Source: JAJRQY01 sp965224435 (GTDB taxonomy: Bacteria; Actinomycetota; Acidimicrobiia; Acidimicrobiales; SZUA-35). From it: 64,000 nucleotides of DNA. Location: the NCBI GenBank assembly GCA_965224435.1, contig OZ245048.1:2170001-2234000 (forward strand), given 5' to 3'. This document shows positions 36,423 to 45,699 of the stretch, one piece after another. Both the position numbers and the translations under genes were made by a program. The number at the start of each line of letters is the position of its first letter. Positions within the stretch are counted from its first letter, which is position 1. The notes below the pieces were generated by a model, which did not search any database, was not told the origin of the DNA, and was given only the letters and a program-made list of their open reading frames with translations.

Positions 36423-37453
36423 CTGCCCTCGATCCAACGGTCGATTCAGAGCCAGCAGGTGATCATCGAATGGCGGCTGCCGCATCAGTCAAGAATTCCG
36501 TTCTGGCGGACTTCCTTCCTATTGTCATCATCGCCGGGCTTCTGGCGCTGATCCCGCTCAAGTTCATGGATTCCCGTTCCATGATGACGGTGCTGATTAG
36601 CGGCATGTTGTTTGCCGCCTATGGGATTGCCTTCAACATCATCTTTGGCAGCACCGGTCAGCTGTTCTTGTGTGTCGGAGCACTTGCCGGCATTGGCGGT
36701 TTCAGCTCCGCCATCATGGCTGATCGACTACATGTCCCTTGGGTGCTGAGCATTCTGTTGGCGGGGATCATTGCCTCACTGGTCGGAGGACTGTTGAGCT
36801 GGATCGCGGTCACTCGCTCGCTGGACACCATCTTCATTGGCATTGTCACGCTGGCCTTTTCACTCTCCTTTGAGAACTTCGTCTTAGGCAAGGGCGATTG
36901 GACCGGCGGAGAAGACGGCTTGCGAGTGGCGGCCAGCAAGGAGTCGATTCTGCGGGAACAGGTCAAGCCGTACTACGTCTTCTTGGCCCTAGTAATCGTG
37001 TACCTCATCTTCTACCGGCTACTGCAGCGCTCACATATTGGATGGGCATTCAAGGCCTTGAAGGACGACGAGGTCGCTGCCGAGCTGGCAGGCGTAAATG
37101 TCACCAAGTATCGGGTCTACGCCGGACTCATTGGTTCTGGCATGCTTGGGATCGCGGGCGCAATGTTCGCCCATCAAGGCCGAGGATTCATTGGAAGCAC
37201 GACCTATGCCTTTGGAGCGGTAGATGTTCGGGTTCTGGTGATGCTGGCCTTTGGTGGCATTGGGTCGTTGCTTGGGCCGGTCCTGGGCGCCTTTGTGTTC
37301 ACCATTCTTGATGAACTGTTGGATTCTCAAGCCCAACTCCGAGAAGTTCTCTATGGCATCGTGACAGTGTTCTTGTTCTTGGCTTTCCGCCGAGGTGCAA
37401 TTCCTTCGGTGACGGCATTATTCAAGAAGAAGCCAACCAGCGGCTCGGGCTAG
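36419..37453 (+). CDS. Branched-chain amino acid-type ABC permease (LivM type)
   Basis: A 344-aa polytopic permease from ATG 36419. After a soluble N-terminus of about 35 residues come helices with FAAYGIAFNIIFGSTGQLFL, the EAA-like loop (LKDDEVAAELAGVNVTKYR) and FGGIGSLLGPVLGAFVF, all LivM-like. Its last four bases overlap the end of the convergent LuxR-type gene. It completes the importer. Confidence 0.93.
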   Translation: MTALDPTVDSEPAGDHRMAAAASVKNSVLADFLPIVIIAGLLALIPLKFMDSRSMMTVLISGMLFAAYGIAFNIIFGSTGQLFLCVGALAGIGGFSSAIMADRLHVPWVLSILLAGIIASLVGGLLSWIAVTRSLDTIFIGIVTLAFSLSFENFVLGKGDWTGGEDGLRVAASKESILREQVKPYYVFLALVIVYLIFYRLLQRSHIGWAFKALKDDEVAAELAGVNVTKYRVYAGLIGSGMLGIAGAMFAHQGRGFIGSTTYAFGAVDVRVLVMLAFGGIGSLLGPVLGAFVFTILDELLDSQAQLREVLYGIVTVFLFLAFRRGAIPSVTALFKKKPTSGSG

Positions 37454-39567
37454 CGTTTGAAGAGGCCAAGTTCCATGGCCCGAGTGATGGCGTGGGAGCG
37501 CTTGCTCACACCGAGCTTGCGATAGATGGACTTGGTGTGGGTCTTGACCGTCGATGGCGCAATGTAGAGCTCGTCGGCGATCTCGCGCTGAGTCAGATCT
37601 CCTCGAAGCAAGAAGGCCACAGACAGTTCCCTGTCGGTGAGAGGTTCCGCATCGACAGATGCCAATGTCGGCGCAGCGGTTCGCGGTAGTGCGTCCATTC
37701 CGTCCTGGGCGGCCGTTCGCACACCCTCGTGACCGATTCGAAGAGCAACCTCAAGAGCGGATGTGAAGTCTGCCCGAGCTGTCGCAAGGTCCCCTAGTGC
37801 GGCTGCGACATCGGCCCGAGCGCAAAGAGCTGTTCCAATGCCTTCTCCGAAGTCGACTTCGGTGGCAATAGCCAAACCCTTGTTGATCAGAACTCGGGCC
37901 TCGCTTAAGCGATCCTCTGCATAGGACAGTCTCGCCAGTTCAACCAGGACTAGCGCTTCGAACACGGTGAACCCCTGCTCGGCCAGCTCCAGGGCACCCG
38001 CTAGGTAGTCCGACGCATTTTCTTCGTCCATCCGAGCCAGGCTGACCTTGGCCCAGAGCAGCGGAGACGCCTCATTGGTGCGCTCGGCAATCTCCAAACA
38101 ATCTCGCAATCGTTGGATCCCCTCTTCCCGTTCACCAAGAGCGTCCAACGCATGCCCCTCCGCCATCAAGGTGGCACATTCATTTGTCGTGTCGCCGACG
38201 GCTTGAGCGTGGCCCCGAGCCAAGACGGCGTAGTCGATTGAACGCTGGTGCTGCCCTTGGTGCCCCCAGTAATACGATAGGGCCAAGGCAATGCTCATGA
38301 CCTGAGTTGGGGTCCTGGTCTCATCAGCTAGGAATTCCGACCACTTCTCAACGCCCTCTGGTCGTGCCTTGTGAACCCACCAGTTCGCCATCGGTGTAAG
38401 AATCCGACAGAAACGTTCCCTTTCGCCGCTCTGCCAGCAGCGCCGAAGCCCACTTCCCAGATTCGTAAGCTCGTAGTCATAGGTTGGGAAGGTCCGATCC
38501 GGGTCGGCCTCGTACATGGCGTCCCCAATCTCCTGGGCCAGCGCTTCGCACCACTGCAGATGCTTCTCGATCAGGGCGTCCGCTTCTTGGCTAGTCAGGC
38601 GGTCCTGTGAATCGGCTCGTATTGGCTCTAATACTCGGTATCGACCACTGGATTGATCGAACTGCACCAACGAGTGGTCGACCAGACCAACGAGTGCGCT
38701 GTCATCCTCGACCGTGCCAACGAACCTGGCAGCGGCCGAGGTGAAACCTCCCGAGAACACCGAGACAGCACCCAGCAGATTGATCTCGTCCGCAGTCAAG
38801 AAACGCCTGCTCCATTCAAGTGAAGCAACAACACTTCGCTGGTGCTCATAGAGATCCCTGCGTCTTGCCTCTAGCGACCCAGCGGGATGGACCATGGAGC
38901 TGAAGATGTCATTCAAGCTTTGTGTTCTCACGAGAGCCGCGGCCAGCTCAATAACGAGAGGTACTCCATCAGCCCTCGCACAAATACTGGCGACAATTCC
39001 TCCGTTCTGCGCAGTCAACTTGAAACTCGGGTTGGCCTGTTGGGCTCGCTGAACAAAGAGCCTCACCGCCGAATAGTCGGCGATCGCATCGCTCAGCTCG
39101 GTCGGGAAGGGAAGGGGTTGCACGCTCAGCGTGACCTCATCTTGCAGGTCCAGCGGATGACGACTGGTGGCGAGAATCGTTGTCATCCCAGACTTGGCGA
39201 GCAAGGAGGGCACCACGATGCCCACCGCATCCAAGGCTTGCTCACAATTGTCGACGACAAGCAGGGTCGGACAGACGCCCAGCGCCCCAGCAATGCGATC
39301 CAGGTCCTCGATCGGCTCACCGATGAGAGCAGAGGAAATCGAGCAAGCCACTTCTCCAATGACTTCCGCTCCGACGAGTTCGACCACAACAACTCTGGCG
39401 AATTCGGTGTCGGCTTCTTCCGCAGCCGCCGAAGCGAGGGCCGTCTTACCAACGCCCCCTGGTCCGACAAGCGTGACGAGGGGCGCGCTGGCCAGCAGTA
39501 TTGCCACCTGCCGCAGGTCTTGCTGGCGACCCACCATCTCCCGAGTTGTGTCACGACGCTCGCTCAC
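37450..39567 (-). CDS. Large LuxR-family regulator with AAA/NB-ARC-type ATPase
   Basis: A 705-aa regulator. The P-loop GPGGVGKT is at residues 35-42, Walker B TLLVVDNCEQ near 105, then a winged-helix region (EINLLGAVSVFSGGF) and a long helical TPR-like middle. The C-terminus is a LuxR HTH (LTQREIADELYIAPSTVKTH). Such proteins are usually signal-gated activators. It is divergent from the SDR gene, with a three-armed repeat between them, and converges with livM, so either operon could be a target. Confidence 0.9.
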   Translation of the reverse strand: MSERRDTTREMVGRQQDLRQVAILLASAPLVTLVGPGGVGKTALASAAAEEADTEFARVVVVELVGAEVIGEVACSISSALIGEPIEDLDRIAGALGVCPTLLVVDNCEQALDAVGIVVPSLLAKSGMTTILATSRHPLDLQDEVTLSVQPLPFPTELSDAIADYSAVRLFVQRAQQANPSFKLTAQNGGIVASICARADGVPLVIELAAALVRTQSLNDIFSSMVHPAGSLEARRRDLYEHQRSVVASLEWSRRFLTADEINLLGAVSVFSGGFTSAAARFVGTVEDDSALVGLVDHSLVQFDQSSGRYRVLEPIRADSQDRLTSQEADALIEKHLQWCEALAQEIGDAMYEADPDRTFPTYDYELTNLGSGLRRCWQSGERERFCRILTPMANWWVHKARPEGVEKWSEFLADETRTPTQVMSIALALSYYWGHQGQHQRSIDYAVLARGHAQAVGDTTNECATLMAEGHALDALGEREEGIQRLRDCLEIAERTNEASPLLWAKVSLARMDEENASDYLAGALELAEQGFTVFEALVLVELARLSYAEDRLSEARVLINKGLAIATEVDFGEGIGTALCARADVAAALGDLATARADFTSALEVALRIGHEGVRTAAQDGMDALPRTAAPTLASVDAEPLTDRELSVAFLLRGDLTQREIADELYIAPSTVKTHTKSIYRKLGVSKRSHAITRAMELGLFKR

Positions 39568-39610
39568 ATCGCCAGCTTAGAGGCAGGCTGGATCCACCTT
39601 CGGTAGCCGT

Positions 39611-39641
39611 ATCCCCCTTTTGGGGGATCCTCAGATCCCCC
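39611..39641. promoter_or_regulatory. Three-armed repeat ATCCCCC / GGGGGAT / ATCCCCC
   Basis: ATCCCCC (39611-39617), TTTT, GGGGGATC (39622-39629), CTCA, GATCCCCC (39634-39641). The middle arm can pair with either flank, giving two exclusive stems, or the units can be a protein-binding array. It sits between the divergent LuxR-type regulator (start 39567) and the SDR gene (start 39664). Confidence 0.6.
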
Positions 39642-39663
39642 GGTCCTTGACCAAGATGGCAAC

Positions 39664-40488
39664 ATGAAGCAAGAACAGCAACAGAGCAAGCGGCTCCGAA
39701 CCTACGGACCGTGGGCGGTGGTCACTGGAGCATCGTCGGGGATGGGCACCGAGTTCGCTCGTCAACTGGCCGACGAGGGCTTCAATCTGATCATTGCCGC
39801 TCGGCGGATACAACGACTGGATGAGTTGCGAAGCGAATTGATCGACGCTCACGGAGTGCAGGTGCTCACAGTCGAAGCTGATCTCACCGATCCAGCCGGA
39901 GTCGAGTCCGTCGTCAAGGAAGCCGCCGGGAAAGATGTCGGTCTCGTTGTTAGCAATGCTGGGTCGGCACGTCCCGGATCCTTTCTCAAGGTTCCTCTGG
40001 ATGATCAGATTGGGACCATTGATCTGAACGTGACAGCAACGGTTCACATGGCTCACACGCTCGGAGCCCAGCTTCTGGACCGTGGCCGAGGCGGCTACAT
40101 CCTGATCGGCTCGACAAGTGCTTTTGGCGGAGTCCCCTTCATGGCTACTTACGCGGCAACCAAGGCGTTCGTTGGCTCATTGGGAGCAGCGTTGCGGGTG
40201 GAGTGGAAAGGCAAGGGGGTTGATGTATTGGTCGTCCACCCCGGCCCGACCCGAACGGAGATGGTCGAGACCGATGGGGTCGAGTTTGATTCGGTTCCGA
40301 TGCCTTGGATGTCTGCCCAGGACGTTGTCAGCAAATCCCTTCGCTCTCTCGGCAAGCGGGGTGAGTTGATTCCAGGCGTTCCAAACAAGATATTCCGAAT
40401 GGTCACCACCCGGCTGATCCCCCGAAAGGCAGGGGTGGCGATGTCTGGAGTCCTGATGGGCAAGGTCACCAACGACGAGCTGCACTGA
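39664..40488 (+). CDS. Short-chain dehydrogenase/reductase (SDR)
   Basis: A 274-aa classical SDR. TGASSGMG (near residue 21) is the cofactor motif, AARR follows the second strand and suggests NADP(H), NAG is in VVSNAGSA, and the catalytic Ser and YxxxK are in LIGSTSAFGG and TYAATKAF. Substrate unknown. It is probably co-transcribed with the SRPBCC protein 66 bp downstream. Confidence 0.92.
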   Translation: MKQEQQQSKRLRTYGPWAVVTGASSGMGTEFARQLADEGFNLIIAARRIQRLDELRSELIDAHGVQVLTVEADLTDPAGVESVVKEAAGKDVGLVVSNAGSARPGSFLKVPLDDQIGTIDLNVTATVHMAHTLGAQLLDRGRGGYILIGSTSAFGGVPFMATYAATKAFVGSLGAALRVEWKGKGVDVLVVHPGPTRTEMVETDGVEFDSVPMPWMSAQDVVSKSLRSLGKRGELIPGVPNKIFRMVTTRLIPRKAGVAMSGVLMGKVTNDELH

Positions 40489-40554
40489 GTCCATTCCCAA
40501 CCCCTCACATCCGCAAGTAACCCGTAGATTCACAACCCGAAATGAGAACACACC

Positions 40555-41076
40555 ATGTCATCCTCAACCATTAGCAAATCGATCACTATCAGCGCTCCCA
40601 AGGATCGAGTCTGGCGAGCTCTCGCCGACTTTGGCAGCATCTCCACCTGGAATCCGAACGTCAACGCTTCCAAGCTGACGTCACCTCAACCTGGGGGACT
40701 TGGCGCCACGCGGCAATGCAATCTGGCCCCAATGGGCGTTGTCGACGAGAAGGTCGTGCAATGGGACGAGGAGCGGGCACTAGGAATCGAGGTCTACGAG
40801 ATGCAGAAGATGCCAGGAATGCGAGAAGCAACCGCAACCTTCATTTTGAGCGACGACGAGCATGCTGGCGACGAGCAAACCAAGGTCGAACTTACCATGG
40901 GATATGAGATCGGCCTGGGCGTTCTTGGGTCCACCATGAACGCTTTGGGAATGCGTCGCCAGTTCTCCAGGGCTGCCATAGGCTTGCTGGCAGGCCTCAA
41001 GCATCATGTCGAAACTGGAGCCTCGGTAACGGGTAAGACCAAGCTGCCGACCGACGAAGTACTCGCCGTTGGGTGA
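40555..41076 (+). CDS. SRPBCC (START-like/polyketide-cyclase) family protein
   Basis: A 173-aa protein with the SRPBCC N-terminal pattern ISKSITISAPKDRVWRALADFGSISTWNP, a hydrophobic-ligand-binding helix-grip fold. The C-terminal helix (MRRQFSRAAIGLLAGLKHHVE) closes the cavity. The ligand or reaction is unknown. It follows the SDR gene on the same strand. Confidence 0.85.
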   Translation: MSSSTISKSITISAPKDRVWRALADFGSISTWNPNVNASKLTSPQPGGLGATRQCNLAPMGVVDEKVVQWDEERALGIEVYEMQKMPGMREATATFILSDDEHAGDEQTKVELTMGYEIGLGVLGSTMNALGMRRQFSRAAIGLLAGLKHHVETGASVTGKTKLPTDEVLAVG

Positions 41077-41185
41077 TTCCTCTCGGGTGAGGTTTGCACA
41101 TCTCAACTGCAGCCCTTAGGGCTTGAGGGTCGTGCTTGTCCGACGGATACAAGCGAAACTCGACGGCGAAGCTAAGGTTCGCGCC

Positions 41186-42511
41186 ATGCAGAACTCTGAT
41201 GCACCATCGCTCTGGCTGGACCAAATCTCTAGCTCCGAATCGGGACTAGAAGCCAAGTCAAGGGGCCCTCTTACCGAAAGCGCTACGGTTGATATCGCCA
41301 TTGTTGGGGCGGGCTACACCGGCCTCTGGTCCGCGTACTACCTAGCCAAGCAACTGCCCGGTGCTTCAATTGTCATCATCGAGTCCAAGACCGTGGGGTT
41401 TGGCGCCTCCGGTCGCAACGGTGGCTGGTGCATTGCCGAGCTTGCCAACGACTACGGGGGTGCCATGCATCACCCGATGGTCGAAACCGTTGATGAGATC
41501 GAGCGTGTCATTGCCGCGGAGGCAATCGATTGTGACTTTGCCCGAGGCGGAGAAATTCACCTGGCTCGAAATGAAGCACAGGTAGACCGACTCCGCGGCG
41601 ATCTCGGTCCCGACTATGAGTGGCTGGATGCAGTCGAGGCGCAGAAGATGTGCGGTGCAAGCCAGGTCCTGGGCGGGGCGTTCACTCGCCATACAGCCGC
41701 CTTACATCCGGCCAAGCTGGTGCGCGGCCTTGCCGAAGCAGTCGAAGCACAAGGGACGAGAATCTATGAGGGCACCAGGGCCCAAGAAGTCACCGCTACC
41801 CAGGTAGTCACCGCAGCAGGCACAATCAACGCGAAGCACGTTGTCTTGGCCACCGAGGGATACACGGCCCAACTGTCTGGCCATCGACGAGACCTGATCC
41901 CGTTCTACTCCCTCATGATTGCCACCGAGCCACTGGCTCAAGACATCTGGGACCAGATCGGTTTGACGCAACGCCCGACATTCACCGACGGCCGCTACCG
42001 GGTGATCTATGGCCAACGTACTGCCGATGATCGCATTGCCTTTGGTGGTCGAGCTGCCCCCTACCGAATTGGTTCCAAGATTGACCCTGCAGTCGAGAAT
42101 GACCCCGCCACCCACGAGGAGATCCGACAGACTCTGGTCGATCTCTTTCCAGTGTTGAGCGACTCTGCGATCACCCACCGTTGGGGCGGTGTACTTGGTG
42201 TTCCTAGAAACTGGAAGCCTGCAGTGTCTAATGATGAGGGCTTGTATCGAGCCGGCGGATATGTGGGCGAGGGGGTTGCAGCCACCAACCTTGCCGGTCG
42301 AACGCTTGCCGATCTCATTGCCGGTGACCATACCGAACTGACACGACTGCCTTGGGTTCGGCCACCGTCACGCAAGTGGCCGATCGAACCTTTCCGCTGG
42401 GCGGGCATCATGCTCGGGGCCGAATTGTTTGAGCGTGCTGATCGACGGGAAATGAAGACTGGCCGGCCCGCCAGAGAGGCTGGATTGGTCTGGTCTCTAC
42501 TTCGCCGTTAG
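41186..42511 (+). CDS. FAD-dependent oxidoreductase (DAO/PuuB-like)
   Basis: ATG 41186 gives 441 aa. The FAD-binding beta-alpha-beta unit is DIAIVGAGYTGLWSAYYLAK, followed by GFGASGRNGGWC, the pattern of gamma-glutamylputrescine-oxidase-like and related amine/amino-acid oxidases of the DAO family. The C-terminal GYVGEGVAATNLAGRTLADLI contacts FAD. It probably oxidises a secondary amine or amino acid, exact substrate unknown. Confidence 0.88.
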   Translation: MQNSDAPSLWLDQISSSESGLEAKSRGPLTESATVDIAIVGAGYTGLWSAYYLAKQLPGASIVIIESKTVGFGASGRNGGWCIAELANDYGGAMHHPMVETVDEIERVIAAEAIDCDFARGGEIHLARNEAQVDRLRGDLGPDYEWLDAVEAQKMCGASQVLGGAFTRHTAALHPAKLVRGLAEAVEAQGTRIYEGTRAQEVTATQVVTAAGTINAKHVVLATEGYTAQLSGHRRDLIPFYSLMIATEPLAQDIWDQIGLTQRPTFTDGRYRVIYGQRTADDRIAFGGRAAPYRIGSKIDPAVENDPATHEEIRQTLVDLFPVLSDSAITHRWGGVLGVPRNWKPAVSNDEGLYRAGGYVGEGVAATNLAGRTLADLIAGDHTELTRLPWVRPPSRKWPIEPFRWAGIMLGAELFERADRREMKTGRPAREAGLVWSLLRR

Positions 42512-42608
42512 CAACGAACTCCTTGATCGAGATCGCCACCCCTCCCTCTGCCGTCAACTAGCTGTAGTAGGTTCTTGGTCCATCCACTGAGGGAAACGGT
42601 GCACGCTT

Positions 42609-44180
42609 ATGGCGATACGGAAGTCTTTTTCGCGACGGATATCAAGAGGCCTATTGGCATTTATGGCCATGATGAGTCTGGTAGTGATTGGGGGAGCGAG
42701 TCCAGCGGCAGCAACCGAAGCTCCCTCTGGCGTCATCCAGATTGACACGGGAGGCGGCCACACGTGCGCTGTCCTCGGCGACGGAACCGTCAATTGCTGG
42801 GGCAGGAACAACCTTGGTCAACTTGGAGATGGCACGATCAATCCGAGTACCACGCCCATCACGGTGTCCGGGATCGACGATGCCATCCAGCTGACAACCG
42901 GATCCGATCATTCTTGCGCCTTGCTTTCGGGCGGGGGAGTCAAGTGCTGGGGCGACAATGAATTCGGTCAGGTTGGAAACGGGACCGGTGGTACGACCAA
43001 CGCTTTGAGTCCGGTCGCTGTGAGTGAGATCACCAATGCCATCAACCTTTCGGCCGGCAGCGATCACACATGTGCGGCACTCAGCAATGGCTCGGTGAGG
43101 TGTTGGGGCGACAATACCTTTGGGCAGCTTGGTAATGGGTCGGTACTGACGTCCAATCGGACTCCGCAAGCCGTGACGGGAATCACCAACGCCACAGAGG
43201 TCTCGGGCGGCACCAATCACAGCTGTGCTCTTGTTGACGGTGGTGCGGTGTCGTGCTGGGGGCGAAACCTCTTTGGTCAGCTTGGTGACGGGTCCAACGC
43301 CGCCAGCCCGACCCCTGTATCGGTGAGTGGAATCAACAACGCCGACAACGTTTCCGCTGGTCATCAGCATTCTTGTGCAGCAGAGAACGGTGGGATCAAG
43401 TGCTGGGGCAGGAACAATTCTGGCCAACTTGGAAACGGAACATTGATCGATGCAGCAAGCCCTGTCACTGTTTCTGGGCTTTTCAAGGGCTACCAAGCGA
43501 GCGCCGGTCGCGATCATTCTTGCGCGCTGCAGGGTTCGGGTGTTTCTCAGTGTTGGGGAGCCAACGTGCCTGGACAGCTTGGAAATGGAACGAACATCTC
43601 TTTCGCAACGCCCGTGGCTCCGACAGGCATTCGCAATGTCAGGCAGCTTGCAACCGGCGATGAACGCTCATGCGCTTTGGAAGAACACGGCACGGTGACC
43701 TGTTGGGGCAACAATGCCGATGGTGCGCTCGGGAGTGGATCAACAACCAACAGCCCAGTCCCAGTCGGCGTCATCGGCCTGCGAACCTATGGCAACTGTC
43801 GTGCCGCACCCGTTGACCCGGCCTACGGAGCTTCGGATGGGACCAATGCTTCGGTCTATCGTCTCTATTGTGCTTACTTTGTTCGCTACCCCGATGTCCC
43901 AGGCTTTGAATACTGGCTGGGCCGGTATTCCGCTGGCGCCGTTGGTCTAGACGATGTCTCTGACCTGTTCGCTGTTTCGCCCGAGTTCATTCAGACCTAT
44001 GGCAACCTCAGCAATGAGGACTTCATCACCCAGGTCTATCGAAACGTCATGGAACGGACACCGGACGCCGAGGGCTATGACTACTGGCTGAACAAGGTAG
44101 TGACGGGCGAGATCACTCGAGGCGATGTCATGCTGTACTTTGCCGAGGCTCTGGAGTTCCGCAACAAGACCGGAACCTGA
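42609..44180 (+). CDS. Secreted RCC1-repeat propeller with C-terminal DUF4214
   Basis: A 523-aa exported protein with a clear signal peptide (RRISRGLLAFMAMMSLVVIG, cleavage near AAATE). Seven RCC1-type repeats follow, each with HSCA...CWG.N..GQLG.G (the first is HTCAVLGDGTVNCWGRNNLG), enough for one seven-bladed propeller. The last ~110 residues are DUF4214 units (LYCAYFVRYPDVPGFEYW; VYRNVMERTPDAEGYDYW; MLYFAEALEFRNK). RCC1 propellers usually bind proteins or carbohydrates, and the role here is unknown. Confidence 0.9.
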   Translation: MAIRKSFSRRISRGLLAFMAMMSLVVIGGASPAAATEAPSGVIQIDTGGGHTCAVLGDGTVNCWGRNNLGQLGDGTINPSTTPITVSGIDDAIQLTTGSDHSCALLSGGGVKCWGDNEFGQVGNGTGGTTNALSPVAVSEITNAINLSAGSDHTCAALSNGSVRCWGDNTFGQLGNGSVLTSNRTPQAVTGITNATEVSGGTNHSCALVDGGAVSCWGRNLFGQLGDGSNAASPTPVSVSGINNADNVSAGHQHSCAAENGGIKCWGRNNSGQLGNGTLIDAASPVTVSGLFKGYQASAGRDHSCALQGSGVSQCWGANVPGQLGNGTNISFATPVAPTGIRNVRQLATGDERSCALEEHGTVTCWGNNADGALGSGSTTNSPVPVGVIGLRTYGNCRAAPVDPAYGASDGTNASVYRLYCAYFVRYPDVPGFEYWLGRYSAGAVGLDDVSDLFAVSPEFIQTYGNLSNEDFITQVYRNVMERTPDAEGYDYWLNKVVTGEITRGDVMLYFAEALEFRNKTGT

Positions 44181-44192
44181 TCAATCTTGGTG

Positions 44193-44224
44193 GGCTCGGC
44201 ACCTCTAGAGGAGCGTGTCGAGCC
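44193..44224. terminator. Hairpin between convergent genes
   Basis: GGCTCGGCAC (44193-44202) pairs with GTGTCGAGCC (44215-44224) over 10 bp with one G-U pair, around a loop containing CTCTAGAG. It lies between the RCC1/DUF4214 gene and the opposing lipoprotein gene and could end both transcripts, although no T-run is seen. Confidence 0.5.
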
Positions 44225-44238
44225 GTACCAATCGCCCC

Positions 44239-45201
44239 TCAGAGGCAGCGGCCGGGGGCTTCGCTGCCACGTGCACACAACGGATTCATGTAGACATCGG
44301 TCAGGACGACCGCCTCAACGTTCTCGCCGCTGTCGTCGTATATGAATTCGACTTCGATTCGAATGCGGATCCCCTTCAGGGAATCGTCCCCAAGCCCCAG
44401 AACATCAACCGCCATGCCAGCGCCTGAACCGGACGTGAGGGGTGCGCCAACGATAACGACTCGTGACTCAGGTGTCTCACTCGTGTGGGTGCCAGCTACG
44501 GCCTGAGCGGCATCGGTGATGGTTTCAAAGCGGAGGATTCCGAGCGCCTTGGACACGTCATAGAAAAAGTCATCGCCGTGACCGATGCTCGCAAGGTAGG
44601 ACTGGTTGGCCCAAGCCTGCTCGCCGTTGACCGTCACCTTCCACCAAGTTCCACTGGGAGCAATCCAGGCTTGGCCGCTGGCAATGATGGTTAACGCCTC
44701 ATGAAGTGGGGCAACGGTGGCCACCACGGCAGAGGTGGGATCGGGGTCGACACGGAAGTTGAGCACGTCATCATGACGCACTCCGACCACGTGCAGCGAT
44801 TCGCCGGCCACGGGTCCGTAGTCCAAAGCCGCTCCCGGAATCTCGTTCTCGCGGCCTGGGATCAAGATGGTTGTTGGCGAAACGTCCAGGGAGATCTCGG
44901 TTGGCTGCACGCTGACAGTCGTTGTTGCTGCAGTCGTGGGAGGAAGCGTGACAGAGGTGACCGGGGCAGTGCTGGTGGTAGTCACCCGATCCACTTCGAG
45001 TTCTTGTGAAATCGCTGGAAACTGATCGGCTTCGGCGCTTTGGACGTCAATGGTAGAAATTGTGGGGGAGCTAGCCGAGCTTTCCGGCCCACATGCGGCC
45101 ATTCCAAGGACAAGAGCAATTCCAGTGCCAGCGGTGAGCAGCATGGTGCGTGCGGACTGGGGGGATCGAAGAAGCGAGGACGATGAAGCGTTCGTAGTCA
45201 T
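44239..45201 (-). CDS. Lipoprotein with SH3-like domain
   Basis: ATG 45201 gives 320 aa. A lipoprotein signal ends at lipobox GMAAC, followed by a Thr/Ser/Pro-rich linker to about residue 120 (exported wall-spanning type). A bacterial SH3-like segment follows (LHVVGVRHDDVLNFRVDPDP, then GTWWKVTVNGEQAWANQSYL). The C-terminal part has no recognised family and ends with a Cys pair (NPLCARGSEAPGRCL). Probably cell-envelope associated. Confidence 0.75.
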   Translation of the reverse strand: MTTNASSSSLLRSPQSARTMLLTAGTGIALVLGMAACGPESSASSPTISTIDVQSAEADQFPAISQELEVDRVTTTSTAPVTSVTLPPTTAATTTVSVQPTEISLDVSPTTILIPGRENEIPGAALDYGPVAGESLHVVGVRHDDVLNFRVDPDPTSAVVATVAPLHEALTIIASGQAWIAPSGTWWKVTVNGEQAWANQSYLASIGHGDDFFYDVSKALGILRFETITDAAQAVAGTHTSETPESRVVIVGAPLTSGSGAGMAVDVLGLGDDSLKGIRIRIEVEFIYDDSGENVEAVVLTDVYMNPLCARGSEAPGRCL

Positions 45202-45252
45202 ACATAAAGTTTCGACCACTGCGCACGTTTGCCGATCGGTGAAGTCCCCCTA

Positions 45253-45693
45253 ATGGTGAGCGTGAATAGGGGGCTTCAGTGGAGGGTCGCTGCTGTCGAT
45301 GCTTACAAGGTGATCTTTGGGCTCATCATCCTCCTGCTACTGGCACCCGTCCTGGTTGTCGTTATCAAGGTTGTCCTGTTGGTCAAGGTTCTGCGTTCGG
45401 GTTCTGATTCATTCGCGACCGCTGTGGCACAGCAAGGACGAGCGGTTGCTCCGCAACCTCGGCGGGTTGCCCGAGTCTCTAGGACTCCTTCGACTGCGAC
45501 GAAGAGGTCACCTAACGTCACGGCCGCTGGACCTTCAACGTCAAGGGGCGCCACGGACGTAGCGGCGATCCCCAATCCGTTTCTCACGACAACGACACAG
45601 GAAGTCAGAGCGTTCTTCCCTCGCCAACAACGTCCTGACCGGTCCCTCGCCGAACGTCTCTTGACACTTGCATACGCTCTGTGCATACTATGA
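45253..45693 (+). CDS. Small membrane-anchored hypothetical protein
   Basis: A 146-residue frame from ATG 45253 with one strong membrane segment (VIFGLIILLLLAPVLVVVIK) near the N-terminus and a basic, Pro/Thr/Ser-rich soluble tail. No family is recognised. The mazEF promoter overlaps its end at 45661-45691, and an overlapping minus-strand frame is less protein-like. Start and reality are uncertain. Confidence 0.45.
   Translation: MVSVNRGLQWRVAAVDAYKVIFGLIILLLLAPVLVVVIKVVLLVKVLRSGSDSFATAVAQQGRAVAPQPRRVARVSRTPSTATKRSPNVTAAGPSTSRGATDVAAIPNPFLTTTTQEVRAFFPRQQRPDRSLAERLLTLAYALCIL
45661..45691 (+). promoter_or_regulatory. Promoter of the first mazEF module
   Basis: A consensus -35 TTGACA at 45661-45666 is followed by CATACT (45684-45689, 17-bp spacer) or TACTAT (45686-45691, 19-bp spacer) as -10. 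Transcription would begin near 45697, almost at the inferred antitoxin start, so the message is probably leaderless or nearly so. Confidence 0.6.
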
Positions 45694-45699
45694 CGTATT

